Shown here: in pieces, positions 9,284 to 18,575 of the stretch
Position numbering within the stretch: position 1 is the first letter of the stretch
How the letters are laid out: each line of letters starts with the position of its first letter
From: Thalassobaculaceae bacterium
GTDB taxonomy: Bacteria; Pseudomonadota; Alphaproteobacteria; Thalassobaculales; Thalassobaculaceae
DNA: 64,000 nucleotides
Assembly: GCA_029212785.1 (NCBI GenBank)
Contig: JARGOG010000008.1
Coordinates: 1-64,000 of the forward strand
Reading direction: 5' to 3'
Notes under the pieces: model-generated
Seen by the model: the letters and a program-made list of their open reading frames with translations, nothing else
What the model was told of the DNA's origin: nothing
The model's database searches: none
Position numbers and translations under genes: made by a program

Positions 9284-10819
9284 ATGATGATCGGCTCGAA
9301 TATCGCGCGCCCCCTCGCTGGCGCGGCCATCGCCGCCGTGTTGCTCCTGGCACCGGCACCGGCACCCGCCGAAGCCACCGACCCGAGCGTGGCGGTTGAT
9401 GCGTTCCATGCGTCGCTCGGCGAGAGGCCCGCGTGGGTCGAGGAAGCGGAACTCCCGGCGCTCAGCCCCCGCGGGGCCGCCGTGACCCGGGTTCTCGGTC
9501 GGGCCGAGCGTCAGGGACTGCACTCCGCCGATTATGCGCTGCCCGAGACCGATACGCCGGAAGCTCTCGACCGGGCCGTGAGCCACGCACTGCTGCGGTA
9601 TCTGACCGACCTGCAAGCCGGGCGCATCGCCCCGCAGAAGGCCGATCCGGATCTGTTCGTGTTCCGCCGGGAGGTCGACGGCCTCGCCCTGCTGCGGGCC
9701 GTGCACGACGCCGTCGAGCCGGCGCAGGCGATCGCGGATCTGGCACCGGGGAATCCGGTCTACCGCCGCCTGCGACGGCTGCTGCTGGACTACCGCGTTC
9801 TGGCTCAGGCCGGCGGCTGGCGCAGCGTGCCCGAGGGCGAGACCCTGAAGCCGGGAATGAGCGATCGCCGGATCCATGCCGTGCGCCAGCGCCTGGCGAC
9901 CACCCTCGATCTGACACCCAATGCCGACGCCTCCGACCTCTACGATCCGGCGCTGGAGAGCGCAGTGCGTCAGTTCCAGCGCCGTCACGGCCTCGACGCC
10001 GACGGGGCGATCGGCGCCAAGACCATCGCCGCCCTCAATGTGCCGGTGACGGCGCGGGTTCGCCAGATCATCGTGAACATGGAGCGGTTCCGCTGGATGC
10101 CGGACGATTTCGGCGACGATCATGTCTTCGTCAACATGGCCGGGTTCGAGCTTGACTACGTGGTGCATGGCGTCACCCGCCTGGCCATGCGCGTCATCGT
10201 CGGCCGGCAGTATCGGGAAACCCCGATCTTCAGCGATACGATCCGCTATCTGGAATTCAACCCGACATGGAGCGTGCCGGCAAAGATCGCCGCCCAGGAC
10301 CTGCTGCCGAAGATCAAGAAGGACCCGTCCTACCTGACGGCCGGGGGGTACGAGCTCTATGCCGGTTACGAGAACGGCGCGCCCCGCGTCGATCCGGCCA
10401 AGGTGGACTGGGCCGCGCTGCCCAAGGGCAAGTTCCCGTACCGCCTGCGCCAGGCGCCGGGCGAAAAGAACGCACTCGGGCAGGTGAAGTTCATGTTTCC
10501 CAACAAGTTCGACGTCTATCTGCACGACACCCCGGCCCGCGAGCTGTTCGCCAAGTCGGTCCGCAACTTCTCCTCGGGCTGTATCCGCCTGCAGAAGCCG
10601 GTCGCGCTGGCCGAGGCGATGTTGGCGGCCGACGGGCAGGATCCGGCCCGGGTGCGCACGGTTCTGGACAGCAAGAAGACGACCCGGTTGAACCTCGCCA
10701 AGCCGGTGCCGGTGCATCTCACTTACCTGACGGCGTGGATCGGCGAAGGCGGCACGGTCGAGTTCCGCGACGACATCTACGGCCGTGACGCGCTGCTGGC
10801 GACGGCACTCGGCCTCTGA
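9284..10819 (+). CDS. YcbB-type L,D-transpeptidase with peptidoglycan-binding domain
   Basis: The protein makes 3-3 cross-links in peptidoglycan or attaches proteins to it. After a signal peptide (residues 1-30, AxA end PAPAEA), a scaffold domain follows. A PG_binding_1 domain (AVRQFQRRHGLDADGAIG) lies at about residues 225-265. The YkuD catalytic domain spans about 275-450, with H414 (YLHDTPA) and nucleophile C433 in SSGCIRLQ. Length 511 is normal for YcbB/LdtD-like enzymes. The ATG at 9284 directly precedes the signal peptide; the frame is open from 9203 but those residues are arginine-rich and not signal-like. It is divergent from the cobalamin riboswitch and probably co-transcribed with the DUF882 peptidase downstream. 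Confidence 0.9.
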   Translation: MMIGSNIARPLAGAAIAAVLLLAPAPAPAEATDPSVAVDAFHASLGERPAWVEEAELPALSPRGAAVTRVLGRAERQGLHSADYALPETDTPEALDRAVSHALLRYLTDLQAGRIAPQKADPDLFVFRREVDGLALLRAVHDAVEPAQAIADLAPGNPVYRRLRRLLLDYRVLAQAGGWRSVPEGETLKPGMSDRRIHAVRQRLATTLDLTPNADASDLYDPALESAVRQFQRRHGLDADGAIGAKTIAALNVPVTARVRQIIVNMERFRWMPDDFGDDHVFVNMAGFELDYVVHGVTRLAMRVIVGRQYRETPIFSDTIRYLEFNPTWSVPAKIAAQDLLPKIKKDPSYLTAGGYELYAGYENGAPRVDPAKVDWAALPKGKFPYRLRQAPGEKNALGQVKFMFPNKFDVYLHDTPARELFAKSVRNFSSGCIRLQKPVALAEAMLAADGQDPARVRTVLDSKKTTRLNLAKPVPVHLTYLTAWIGEGGTVEFRDDIYGRDALLATALGL

Positions 10820-10903
10820 AGCTCCTACAAATTCGCTTGCATGGAGACGCAAACCGAAGGAAAGAGAAATTATCGCGCTGCGGCACCTCGGAGACCTTCG
10901 GAC

Positions 10904-11482
10904 ATGACGGAACACTTCGCTTCCTCACCCCGGCGCCGGGTCACGCGGCGCGCGGTTCTGGGCGGTCTGGGCGCGCTTGCGCTCCTGATGGCGGGCGGGA
11001 CCCCGGCACGATCCGCCATCGTCACGGCACACGACACCCGCAAGCTGAAGCTGCGCCACCTGCACACCGGTGAGCGCATCGACGTCACCTATTTCCGCAA
11101 CGGCCGCTACGATCCGGAGGCGCTGCGGAAACTGAACCACTATCTGCGCGACCACCGCGACGGCACGATTCATCAGATCGACCCACGGGTTCTGGACTAT
11201 CTGCACGACCTGTCGGACCGACTCGGCGTGTCAAAGCGGATCGACATCGTCTGCGGTTATCGCTCGCCCAAAACCAACGCGCTGCTTCGGGCCAACAGTA
11301 CCGGCGTCGCCAAGCGCAGCCTGCATATGCAGGGCATGGCGCTGGACATCCGGATGCCCGGCCTGCGGGTGAAGACCGTCGCCAAGGCGGCGATCACCAT
11401 GAACCGTGGCGGCGTCGGCAGCTACTCCCGCTCCAACTTCGTCCATATCGACTGCGGTAGGGCCCGGCACTGGGGGATTTAG
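10904..11482 (+). CDS. DUF882/YcbK-like M15-family murein peptidase, Tat-exported
   Basis: This 192-residue protein starts with a twin-arginine signal (PRRRVTRRAVLGG followed by a hydrophobic stretch). The zinc-binding pattern of M15 peptidases is present: SLHMQGMALDI supplies H and D, and FVHIDCG supplies the second H. YcbK/MepK-type enzymes cleave meso-diaminopimelate cross-links made by L,D-transpeptidases, and the gene follows such a transpeptidase by 84 bases, so a remodelling pair is likely. The ATG at 10904 has GGAGA upstream; an upstream ATG at 10841 would add 21 residues before the twin-arginine motif. Confidence 0.9.
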   Translation: MTEHFASSPRRRVTRRAVLGGLGALALLMAGGTPARSAIVTAHDTRKLKLRHLHTGERIDVTYFRNGRYDPEALRKLNHYLRDHRDGTIHQIDPRVLDYLHDLSDRLGVSKRIDIVCGYRSPKTNALLRANSTGVAKRSLHMQGMALDIRMPGLRVKTVAKAAITMNRGGVGSYSRSNFVHIDCGRARHWGI

Positions 11483-11489
11483 CTTCCCG

Positions 11490-11918
11490 TCAGTTACAGG
11501 CTTCACCGAGATTGTAGGTGTAGCGCGTTGCCTCGCCAGGCGCGCCACTGACGTGGTCGAACGTCAGAGTGTCGCCCGCGCGGGTCACCCGGAAGCAGCC
11601 CTCCTTGCCGTCAGCCCATCGGTTGCTCCAGGTCCGGCAGTAGAGGTCGTCACCGGTCACCCGCCAGATCCCCGTCGCCTCCTCCCGCTTCTCTCCGGCG
11701 AGCACGACGGCGGTCATCGCGCCGTCGCGCTTGTGACGCCCGGTATAGCGCCATTGGCCCAACAGGATGCTGCCGCAGCGGGTCAGGGGATTGCGACTCA
11801 CGGTCTGGCGGATCTCTTCCGCCGACAGGGTTTTCGGTCCGGTATCCGGGGCAGCGCATCCGGCAAGCGTCAGCCCGCTGAAGAGGAGGATTGCCGCCGC
11901 AGTTCCCGATTTGGACAT
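11490..11918 (-). CDS. small outer-membrane-type lipoprotein (DUF995-like)
   Basis: This 142-residue protein starts at the ATG at 11918 behind AAGGGGG. Its signal peptide ends in the lipobox LTLAGC, so it should be acylated. The mature part contains paired cysteines and tryptophans in a pattern (GIWRVTGDDLYCRTW, then KEGCFRV) resembling the DUF995 family found in alphaproteobacteria. The function is unknown. It is the last gene on the fds strand, 25 bases after fdsD, and may be co-transcribed by read-through rather than related in function. The frame is open upstream to 12071 inside fdsD, but that part has no signal sequence. Confidence 0.8.
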   Translation of the reverse strand: MSKSGTAAAILLFSGLTLAGCAAPDTGPKTLSAEEIRQTVSRNPLTRCGSILLGQWRYTGRHKRDGAMTAVVLAGEKREEATGIWRVTGDDLYCRTWSNRWADGKEGCFRVTRAGDTLTFDHVSGAPGEATRYTYNLGEACN

Positions 11919-11943
11919 GTCGAAGCCCCCTTGGATGACGCGG

Positions 11944-12171
11944 TCAGGCCCTGGCCATGTCCTCGCCGATGACACGCCTGGCCCCGGCCAGCGCGAGCGG
12001 ACTGAACCCGGCCTCGTCCTCGGCAAGCTGGGCGGCGAGATCGGCACGCATGCGGGGGTCCCAGAAATCACGGATATGCTGGGCCACGCTGGCCACCGCC
12101 TCGTCCTCGGGGTAGGGCCTGTGGAAATCCGCGATCTGATTGGTCATGCGGATGATGTCCTGGCGTTTCAT
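11944..12171 (-). CDS. fdsD: formate dehydrogenase delta subunit / assembly protein
   Basis: This 75-residue protein matches FdsD: MxxxDIIRMTNQIADFH at the N-terminus and HIRDFWDPRMRADL in the middle are family signatures. FdsD is not catalytic in the core complex and is required for assembly or cofactor handling of the soluble NAD-dependent formate dehydrogenase. Its ATG overlaps the fdhD stop by 4 bases (ATGA), showing translational coupling within the fds operon. Confidence 0.9.
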   Translation of the reverse strand: MKRQDIIRMTNQIADFHRPYPEDEAVASVAQHIRDFWDPRMRADLAAQLAEDEAGFSPLALAGARRVIGEDMARA

Positions 12172-13010
12172 GCCACCCTCTCCTCTTTCGAGCCGCGTTT
12201 CTTGCCGGTCGCCGGCTCGAACACCATGATGCCATCCGCCGCCAGACTCGCCAGTCCCATGCCGCAGCCCCCGGCGACGTCGATCGCCAGCTTGCTCGGG
12301 GCCGACACCGCGGCCAGGAACGGTGTGCCAATGACGGCCGCCTTCTGAACCAGTTCCACGCTGATCCGGCTCGACATCAGAACAAATCCGCCGCGGGCGT
12401 CCCGGCCGTCGCGGGCGAGCGAGCCGATCAGTTTGTCCAACGCGTTGTGCCGGCCGATATCCTCGCGCACCCGGTCGATCGCCCCGTCGGTCCGGCAGAA
12501 AGCGGCCGCGTGGGTCGAATGGTTCGTGCGGTTCATGATCTGGGCGTCGCGCAGGGCGTCATAGGCGCGGGTCAGGGCCGCTGTTTGCGGTGTGCGACCG
12601 ATGACCTTGGGCGGACGGGGCACGGCGGCCTCGATGGTCTGGGCGCCGCAGATTCCGCAACCGGACCGGCCGGCGATCGAGCGCTTGCGGTCCTGCGCCG
12701 CCGCGGCCAGGCGGTCGGCGATGCGCAGGTTCAGCAGATAGCCGTCGCTCGCCTCGCCGATCCGCAGGCTTTCGATCTTCGCGGCGGCCGGCACGATCCC
12801 CTCGGTCAACGCGAAGCCGACGGCGAAATCCTCGAGATCCGCCGGCGTCGCCATCATCACAGCGAAGCTCTCGCCGTTGACCAGGACCGCGACCGGGCGC
12901 TCCTCCGGCACCTGCCAGGCCGCCGAGCGCACACCGTCGGCGGTCACAAGCTTACCGGTGACCCGGGGCGAGACCTCGCTCGCCTTGCCGTCGAGCCGCC
13001 GGATCTCCAT
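12168..13010 (-). CDS. fdhD: formate dehydrogenase sulfurtransferase
   Basis: FdhD moves sulfur from the IscS persulfide to the molybdenum cofactor so that formate dehydrogenase becomes active. The sequence carries GRSGCGICGA, the reactive C-x-x-C loop, then REDIGRHNALDKLIG and the C-terminal GGCGMGLASLA region of the FdhD fold. The ATG at 13010 leaves a 16-base gap to fdsA. A longer frame to 13058 overlaps fdsA and adds residues without similarity to the family. It sits between fdsA and fdsD, the usual place in alpha- and betaproteobacterial fds operons. Confidence 0.93.
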   Translation of the reverse strand: MEIRRLDGKASEVSPRVTGKLVTADGVRSAAWQVPEERPVAVLVNGESFAVMMATPADLEDFAVGFALTEGIVPAAAKIESLRIGEASDGYLLNLRIADRLAAAAQDRKRSIAGRSGCGICGAQTIEAAVPRPPKVIGRTPQTAALTRAYDALRDAQIMNRTNHSTHAAAFCRTDGAIDRVREDIGRHNALDKLIGSLARDGRDARGGFVLMSSRISVELVQKAAVIGTPFLAAVSAPSKLAIDVAGGCGMGLASLAADGIMVFEPATGKKRGSKEERVA

Positions 13011-13026
13011 CACGCGACGCGCCCCG

Positions 13027-15873
13027 TCATTCCGCGGCCACGACGAACTGGCGTTCATGCACGTCGTGGAAACGCTCCTGCCAGTCCGACGGCTGGTTCG
13101 ACTTGGTCACCTGCACCGCCGTCACCTTGTATTCCGGGCAGTTGGTGGCCCAGTCGGAGAACTCGGTGGTGATGACGTTGGCGCCGCTCACCGGGTGGTG
13201 GAAGGTGGTGTAGACCACGCCCTGCGGCACCCGGTCGGTGATCGTGGCGCGCAGGGCGGTGGCGCCGATGCGCGAACCGATGCTGACCATGTCGCCCTCG
13301 CCGATGCCGCGCTCCTCGGCATCGTGAGGATGGATCTCCAGAATGTCCTCCGGGTGCCAGCGGCCGTTCTCGGTGCGCCGGGTCTGGGCGCCCACATTGT
13401 ACTGGCTGAGGATCCGGCCGGTGGTGAGGATCAGCGGGTAGTGCCGGTTGGTCCGCTCGTCGGTGGCGACATATTCAGTCACCATGAACCGGCCTTTACC
13501 GCGCACGAAGCCGTTCTTGTGCATGGTCGGCGTGCCGTCCGGCGCCGCGTCGTTCACCGGCCATTGCAGCGACGCACCACTGTCGAGGCGGGCATGGCTG
13601 ACGCCGGCGAAGGTCGGGGTCAGGACGGCGATCTCGTCCATGATCTCCGCAGCGGAAGCGTAGGTCATGCCGTCATAACCCATGGCCGATGCCAAGCGGC
13701 TCACCGCCTCCCACTCGCTGAGGCCGGTCGCCTCCTTCATCACCGGACGCACCCGGTTGATACGGCGCTCGGCATTGGTGAAGGTCCCGTCCTTCTCCAG
13801 GAACGAGGTGCCCGGCAGGAAGACATGGGCGTAGCCGGCGGTTTCGTTCAGGAACAGGTCCTGCACCACCACACAGTCCATCGCCGCCAGCGCCGCCGTC
13901 ACATGCACCGTATTCGGGTCGGACTGGGCGATGTCCTCGCCCTGGATGAAGATGCCGCGATAGGTACCGTCGATGGCGGCGGCCAGCATGTTCGGAATGC
14001 GCAGGCCCGGCTCACTCAGCAGAGAGCGGCCCCAGGCGTTCTCGAACAGGGCCCGCGTGGCGTCGTCGGACACGTGGCGATAGCCTGGGAACTCATGCGG
14101 GAAGCTGCCCATGTCGCAGGCGCCCTGCACATTGTTCTGGCCACGTAGCGGGTTCACGCCCACGCCCTCGCGGCCGATGTTTCCGGTCGCCATGGCGAGG
14201 TTGGCCATGGCCATCACCATGGTCGACCCCTGGCTGTGCTCGGTCACGCCGAGGCCGTAGTAGATCGCTCCGTTGCCGGCGGTGGCATAGAGGCGGGCGG
14301 CGGCGCGCAGGGTCTCGGGCGCCACACCGATCCGCTCGGCCAGCGCTTCCGGCGAGTTGCGGTCTTCGGCGACGAAGGCCCGCCAACGCTCGAAATCGGC
14401 ACTCTCGCAGCGTTCGGCGACGAACGCCTCGTCGACCAGCCCCTCGGTGACGATGGTATGGGCCAACGCGTTCATCACCGCCACGTTGGTGCCGGGGCGC
14501 AGCTGGACATGCTGGGACGCCTTGATATGGGGCGATTTCACCAGGTCGATCCGGCGCGGATCGCAGACGATGATCTCGGCTCCCTCGCGCAACCGCTTCT
14601 TCATGCGGGACGCGAAGACGGGATGCCCGTCGGTCGGGTTGGCGCCGATCAGCAGGATGACGTCCGCCTTCTCCACCGACTTGAAGTTCTGCGTGCCGGC
14701 CGAGGTGCCGAACGTGGTCTTCAGCCCGTAGCCGGTCGGCGAGTGGCAGACCCGCGCGCAGGTATCGACATTGTTGTTGCCGAAGGCCGCCCGGATCATT
14801 TTCTGGACGACATAGACCTCCTCGTTGGTGCAGCGCGACGAGGTGATGCCGCCGATCGCACCCTGCCCGTGCTCTGCCTGGATCTTCTTCAGCCGCTCGG
14901 CGGCGAAGCCGATCGCCTCGTCCCAGGACACCGCCCGCCACGGATCGGTGATGGCCTCGCGCACCATCGGCGTCGTGACCCGATCCTTGTGGGTGGCATA
15001 GCCCCAGGCGAAACGCCCCTTGACGCAGGAATGACCCTCGTTGGCGCCGCCACTCTTCTGCGGGACCATGCGCACGACCTTGTCGCCCTGCAGCTCGGCC
15101 TTGAACGAACAGCCCACGCCGCAATAGGCGCAGGTGGTCTCCACCGAGCGGGTCGGCACGCCTTTCTCGACGACCGATGCCTCCATCAGCGTCGCCGTCG
15201 GGCAGGCCTGGACGCAGGCGCCGCAGGACACGCATTCGGACGAGAAGAAATCGTCGATCTCGGCCCCGGCCGACACCATGGACGCGAAGCCACGCCCGTC
15301 GATGGTCAGCGCAAAGGTGCCCTGCACCTCCTCGCAGGCCCGCACGCAGCGGGAGCACACGATGCATTTGGCCGGATCGAACTGGAAATACGGGTTCGAG
15401 GTGTCGACCGGTTTGCGGCTCTCGGCCTCGAAGTGATTGGCGTTGTCCATGCCGTAGCGCACGTCGCGCAGGCCGACGGCTCCCGCCATGTCCTGCAGTT
15501 CGCAGTCGCCGTTGGCCGAGCAGGTCAGGCAGTCGAGCGGATGGTCGGAGATGTAGAGCTCCATCACCCCCTTGCGGATCTTCGCCAGACGGTCGTTCTG
15601 CGTGGTGACGACCATGCCGGCGCGCACTGGTGTGGTGCAGGACGCGGGCGTGCCCTTCACCCCTTCGATCTCCACCAGGCACATCCGGCACGACCCCCAG
15701 GGGTCCAGGCTGTCGGTGGCGCACAGCTTCGGGATCGGCCGGTCGACCTCGGAGGCCGCGCGCATGACCGACGTGCCCTCGGGCACCGTGACCTCGACAC
15801 CGTCGATGGTGAGCGTGACCGGAGCCCCTTGCTTTGCGGGAGTCCCGAAATCGGTCTCTTTGAGAAGGGCCAT
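13027..15873 (-). CDS. fdsA: NAD-dependent formate dehydrogenase alpha (catalytic) subunit
   Basis: The 948-residue subunit oxidises formate to CO2 at a molybdenum bis-MGD centre. An N-terminal ferredoxin domain has C51, C62, C65 and C79 for a [2Fe-2S] cluster. A His/Cys motif follows (HPLDCLTCSANGDCELQ), then two [4Fe-4S] motifs (CIVCSRCVRAC, CVSCGACVQACP). The CAYCGVGCSFK cluster opens the molybdopterin domain. The Mo-coordinating cysteine is C376 in VCHSPTGYG, next to the conserved His. Cysteine (not selenocysteine) makes it a TGA-independent enzyme. The ATG at 15873 has GGAGAG upstream; the frame is open further but has no family similarity there. It is 11 bases after fdsB. Confidence 0.96.
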   Translation of the reverse strand: MALLKETDFGTPAKQGAPVTLTIDGVEVTVPEGTSVMRAASEVDRPIPKLCATDSLDPWGSCRMCLVEIEGVKGTPASCTTPVRAGMVVTTQNDRLAKIRKGVMELYISDHPLDCLTCSANGDCELQDMAGAVGLRDVRYGMDNANHFEAESRKPVDTSNPYFQFDPAKCIVCSRCVRACEEVQGTFALTIDGRGFASMVSAGAEIDDFFSSECVSCGACVQACPTATLMEASVVEKGVPTRSVETTCAYCGVGCSFKAELQGDKVVRMVPQKSGGANEGHSCVKGRFAWGYATHKDRVTTPMVREAITDPWRAVSWDEAIGFAAERLKKIQAEHGQGAIGGITSSRCTNEEVYVVQKMIRAAFGNNNVDTCARVCHSPTGYGLKTTFGTSAGTQNFKSVEKADVILLIGANPTDGHPVFASRMKKRLREGAEIIVCDPRRIDLVKSPHIKASQHVQLRPGTNVAVMNALAHTIVTEGLVDEAFVAERCESADFERWRAFVAEDRNSPEALAERIGVAPETLRAAARLYATAGNGAIYYGLGVTEHSQGSTMVMAMANLAMATGNIGREGVGVNPLRGQNNVQGACDMGSFPHEFPGYRHVSDDATRALFENAWGRSLLSEPGLRIPNMLAAAIDGTYRGIFIQGEDIAQSDPNTVHVTAALAAMDCVVVQDLFLNETAGYAHVFLPGTSFLEKDGTFTNAERRINRVRPVMKEATGLSEWEAVSRLASAMGYDGMTYASAAEIMDEIAVLTPTFAGVSHARLDSGASLQWPVNDAAPDGTPTMHKNGFVRGKGRFMVTEYVATDERTNRHYPLILTTGRILSQYNVGAQTRRTENGRWHPEDILEIHPHDAEERGIGEGDMVSIGSRIGATALRATITDRVPQGVVYTTFHHPVSGANVITTEFSDWATNCPEYKVTAVQVTKSNQPSDWQERFHDVHERQFVVAAE

Positions 15874-15884
15874 CTGTCGCTCTC

Positions 15885-17453
15885 CTACTCGGCCGCCATC
15901 AGGGGCCCAGACTTTGAATGAAGCGGGTCGAAATCCTCGGGAAACAGGCGCATCGCCGACAGCACCGGCATCGGCGTCAGCCCGCCCATGGCGCAGAGCG
16001 AGCCGTCGCGCATGGTCTCGCAGAGGTCGCCGACCAGTTCGAGATTGGCGGCGACGTTCTCGCCGCGCTGGATCTTCTCGACTGTTTCCTTGCCGCGCAC
16101 CGCACCGATCCGGCACGGCGTGCACTTGCCGCAGCTCTCGATCTCGCAGAATTCGAAAGCGAAACGAGCCATCGCCGCCATGTCGACGCTGTCGTCGAAC
16201 ACCACGATGCCGCCATGGCCCAGCATCGCCTGCGCCGCTGCCAGGTTCTCGTAGTCGGTCTCGATATCAAGCATGGCGTCGTTCACATAGGCGCCGAGCG
16301 GGCCGCCGATCTGGGCGGCGCGGAACGGCCGGCCCGATGCGGTGCCACCGCCGAACTCTTCCACCAGTTGCCGCAGGGTGATGCCGAACGCCTTCTCAAC
16401 CAACCCGCCCTGCCTGATGTTGCCGGCAAGCTGAAACGGCTTGGTCCCGCGCGAACGGCCCATGCCGAAGCCTTTGTAATAGTCGGCCCCCTTGGCCAGG
16501 ATCACCGGTACCGTCGCCAGCGTCAGTACGTTGTTGACCACGGTGGGCTTGCCGAACAGACCATGGATCGCCGGGATCGGCGGCTTGGCGCGCACCGTCC
16601 CGCGCTTGCCCTCCAGGCTTTCCAGCATCGACGACTCTTCGCCGCAGATATACGCCCCTGCACCGCGGCGGATATGCAGATGGAAGCTCCTGCCGCTGCC
16701 GCCAATATCGGCGCCGAGCCATCCCGCCTGCTCCATCAGGTCGGCGGCGGCCGACATGGTCTCGATCGCGTCGGGATATTCGGAACGGATATAGACGTAG
16801 CCGTCCTCAGCACCGACCGCGAGGCCGGCGATCGCCATCCCCTCGATCAGGGTGAAGGGGTCGCCCTCCATGATCATGCGGTCGGCAAACGTGCCGCTGT
16901 CGCCCTCGTCGGCGTTACAGCAGATGTATTTCCGCCCCGTCGGCTGGTCGTGCACCGTCTTCCACTTGATGCCGGCGGGGAACCCCGCACCGCCGCGGCC
17001 GCGCAGACCGGACTCGGTGATGGCGGCGCAGATCGCCTCGCCGTCCATGGCCAGCGCCGCCTTCAGCCCGTCGAGCCCTCCCAGGGCGCTGAGCGAGGCG
17101 AGATCAAGCGGATCGATCACCCCGACGCGGGCGAAGGTCAGCCGCTCCTGGTTCTTCAGATACGGGATCTCCTCGGTCGGACCCAGCGCCAGGGCGTGTG
17201 CGGCGCCGGTGAGGAACCCGGCATCGAACAGCGCGGCGACATCGCCCGACGCGACCGGCCCATAGGCCACGCGGCCGGTCCCGGTCTCGACCTCGACCAG
17301 CGGCTCCAGCCAGAACATGCCGCGCGACCCGTTGCGCACGATCTTGACGGCGACGCCGCGCGCATCCGCCTGGACGGCAATCGCCTTGGCGACGGCATCG
17401 GCGCCGACGGATCGGGCGGCGGAGTCTCTGGGGACGTAGACGACAACTGTCAC
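15885..17453 (-). CDS. fdsB: formate dehydrogenase beta subunit (NADH/FMN, NuoF-like)
   Basis: The beta subunit takes electrons from the alpha subunit through FMN to NAD+. An N-terminal thioredoxin-like extension (residues 1-100) is followed by the FMN/NAD fold with GRGGAGFPAGIKW, CNADEGDSGTFADR and GAYICGEESSMLESLEG. The [4Fe-4S] cluster motif ESCGKCTPCRIG lies near residue 440. The GTG start overlaps the fdsG stop by 4 bases. It is 522 residues, as in known FdsB proteins that combine NuoF with a NuoE-like N-terminal part. Confidence 0.96.
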   Translation of the reverse strand: MTVVVYVPRDSAARSVGADAVAKAIAVQADARGVAVKIVRNGSRGMFWLEPLVEVETGTGRVAYGPVASGDVAALFDAGFLTGAAHALALGPTEEIPYLKNQERLTFARVGVIDPLDLASLSALGGLDGLKAALAMDGEAICAAITESGLRGRGGAGFPAGIKWKTVHDQPTGRKYICCNADEGDSGTFADRMIMEGDPFTLIEGMAIAGLAVGAEDGYVYIRSEYPDAIETMSAAADLMEQAGWLGADIGGSGRSFHLHIRRGAGAYICGEESSMLESLEGKRGTVRAKPPIPAIHGLFGKPTVVNNVLTLATVPVILAKGADYYKGFGMGRSRGTKPFQLAGNIRQGGLVEKAFGITLRQLVEEFGGGTASGRPFRAAQIGGPLGAYVNDAMLDIETDYENLAAAQAMLGHGGIVVFDDSVDMAAMARFAFEFCEIESCGKCTPCRIGAVRGKETVEKIQRGENVAANLELVGDLCETMRDGSLCAMGGLTPMPVLSAMRLFPEDFDPLHSKSGPLMAAE

Positions 17454-17929
17454 GAGCGGGCCTCCCGCATGGCGATGTCGAGCCGTTCGGTATCGGCGCG
17501 GCCGACCAATTTGCCGTTGACCATGGCGGCCGGAGCCAGTGCGCAGTTACCGAGGCAATAGACCGGCTCGATGGTGACGCCGTCCTCCGACGTTCCGCCG
17601 AGCACGATGCCGCGCGCCGCACAGACCGCCTCGATCAGGGCCAGCGCGCCCATGGACTGGCACGCCTCGGCCCGGCAGAGCTTGACCACCACCGGGCCCG
17701 CCGGGGCGCGGCGATAGTCGTGATAGAAGCTGACGACGCCGTAAACCTCGGCACGCGACAGGTTCAGGGCGCCGGCGATCGCCGGCAACACGGCCTCGGC
17801 CACGAACCCGGCCTCGTCCTGGATGTCGTGAAGGATTTCCAGCAGGGCCGCCGGATTGTTGCCATGGCGGGCGCAAACCGCCTGCGCGTCAGCGCCCGCG
17901 CCCGTCCGGGCGCTTTCAGCCTCAGTCAT
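17450..17929 (-). CDS. fdsG: formate dehydrogenase gamma subunit (NuoE-like)
   Basis: This small thioredoxin-like [2Fe-2S] protein is the first gene of the fds operon. The cluster ligands are visible as CRAEAC and CLGNC. The N-terminal half (LLEILHDIQDEAGFV, YGVVSFYHDYR) matches NuoE/HoxE. The ATG at 17929 gives 159 residues; an in-frame start at 17956 adds nine. Its 3' end overlaps fdsB by 4 bases. The upstream gap (17930-18143) should contain the promoter; an imperfect dyad (ATTCAAT-GG-ATTGAT) lies at about 18025-18039 and could be a regulator site. Confidence 0.93.
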   Translation of the reverse strand: MTEAESARTGAGADAQAVCARHGNNPAALLEILHDIQDEAGFVAEAVLPAIAGALNLSRAEVYGVVSFYHDYRRAPAGPVVVKLCRAEACQSMGALALIEAVCAARGIVLGGTSEDGVTIEPVYCLGNCALAPAAMVNGKLVGRADTERLDIAMREARS

Positions 17930-18143
17930 CCGTGTCTGTCTCCCACAAACGCGCACTGTCGACCGACACGGCGCAGTGTTCCCGTCACAGTGGGCCCCCG
18001 GCTAAGTGCCGGTCAAATCGGATGATTCAATGGATTGATAGACGCGCTCTATAGTGCAGCGCGGCAAAGATCGACAGAATGGGAATGTGTCCTGCCGGAG
18101 GCTCCGTCTGCTGGGTCCACCACTGACCGGCAAACGCCTTGTC

Positions 18144-18575
18144 TCAATCCTCGCGCAGGTATCCCCGCTCGAAGGCGGCGCCCTGGTCCTGGAAGATCGC
18201 CATTGCCGTGGTCATCCGGCGAAATCCGTATTTGCGGTAGAGCGGTTCCTTGCCGGGCACGGCATAGAGCAGGACCTTGCGGTACCCCTTCACGCTTTCG
18301 AGCAGCCGGGTGATGATCTGGCCACCGAGCCCCTGTCCCTGGTGGCTCGGCAGAATGACGATGTCGCCGAGATAGGCGCAGTCGACCCCGTCGGCCAGGG
18401 CGCGGCCGGCGCCGACCAGCTTCCCCTCATCGCGCACGAACACGCGGTACATGCTGTTGGAGAAGACCGTGCACAGAAACTCCGGCGTCTTGTCGCCCAG
18501 CGGAGCGGCACGGACCAGATCCGCCAGTTCCTGCCAATCGATATCGTCGAGGCTATCGCTCCACTCGATGGCCAT
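18144..18575 (-). CDS. GNAT family N-acetyltransferase
   Basis: The 143-residue protein has the GNAT fold. The acetyl-CoA pyrophosphate loop is visible as SHQGQGLG, and the C-terminal LYAVPGKEPLYRKYGF is characteristic. The substrate is not indicated. A gap of 128 bases separates it from the PAS protein gene upstream on the same strand, so a shared transcript is possible but unproven. Confidence 0.88.
   Translation of the reverse strand: MAIEWSDSLDDIDWQELADLVRAAPLGDKTPEFLCTVFSNSMYRVFVRDEGKLVGAGRALADGVDCAYLGDIVILPSHQGQGLGGQIITRLLESVKGYRKVLLYAVPGKEPLYRKYGFRRMTTAMAIFQDQGAAFERGYLRED

Noticed and set aside
9191-10915. 574-residue minus-strand frame opposite the L,D-transpeptidase gene
   Set aside because: No domain, antisense of a gene with an intact active site; its first part overlaps the riboswitch region only by chance.
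13027-17929. Complex I (nuoEFG) genes
   Set aside because: The catalytic subunit has the Mo-binding cysteine motif of formate dehydrogenase and neighbours fdhD and fdsD; no other nuo genes are present.
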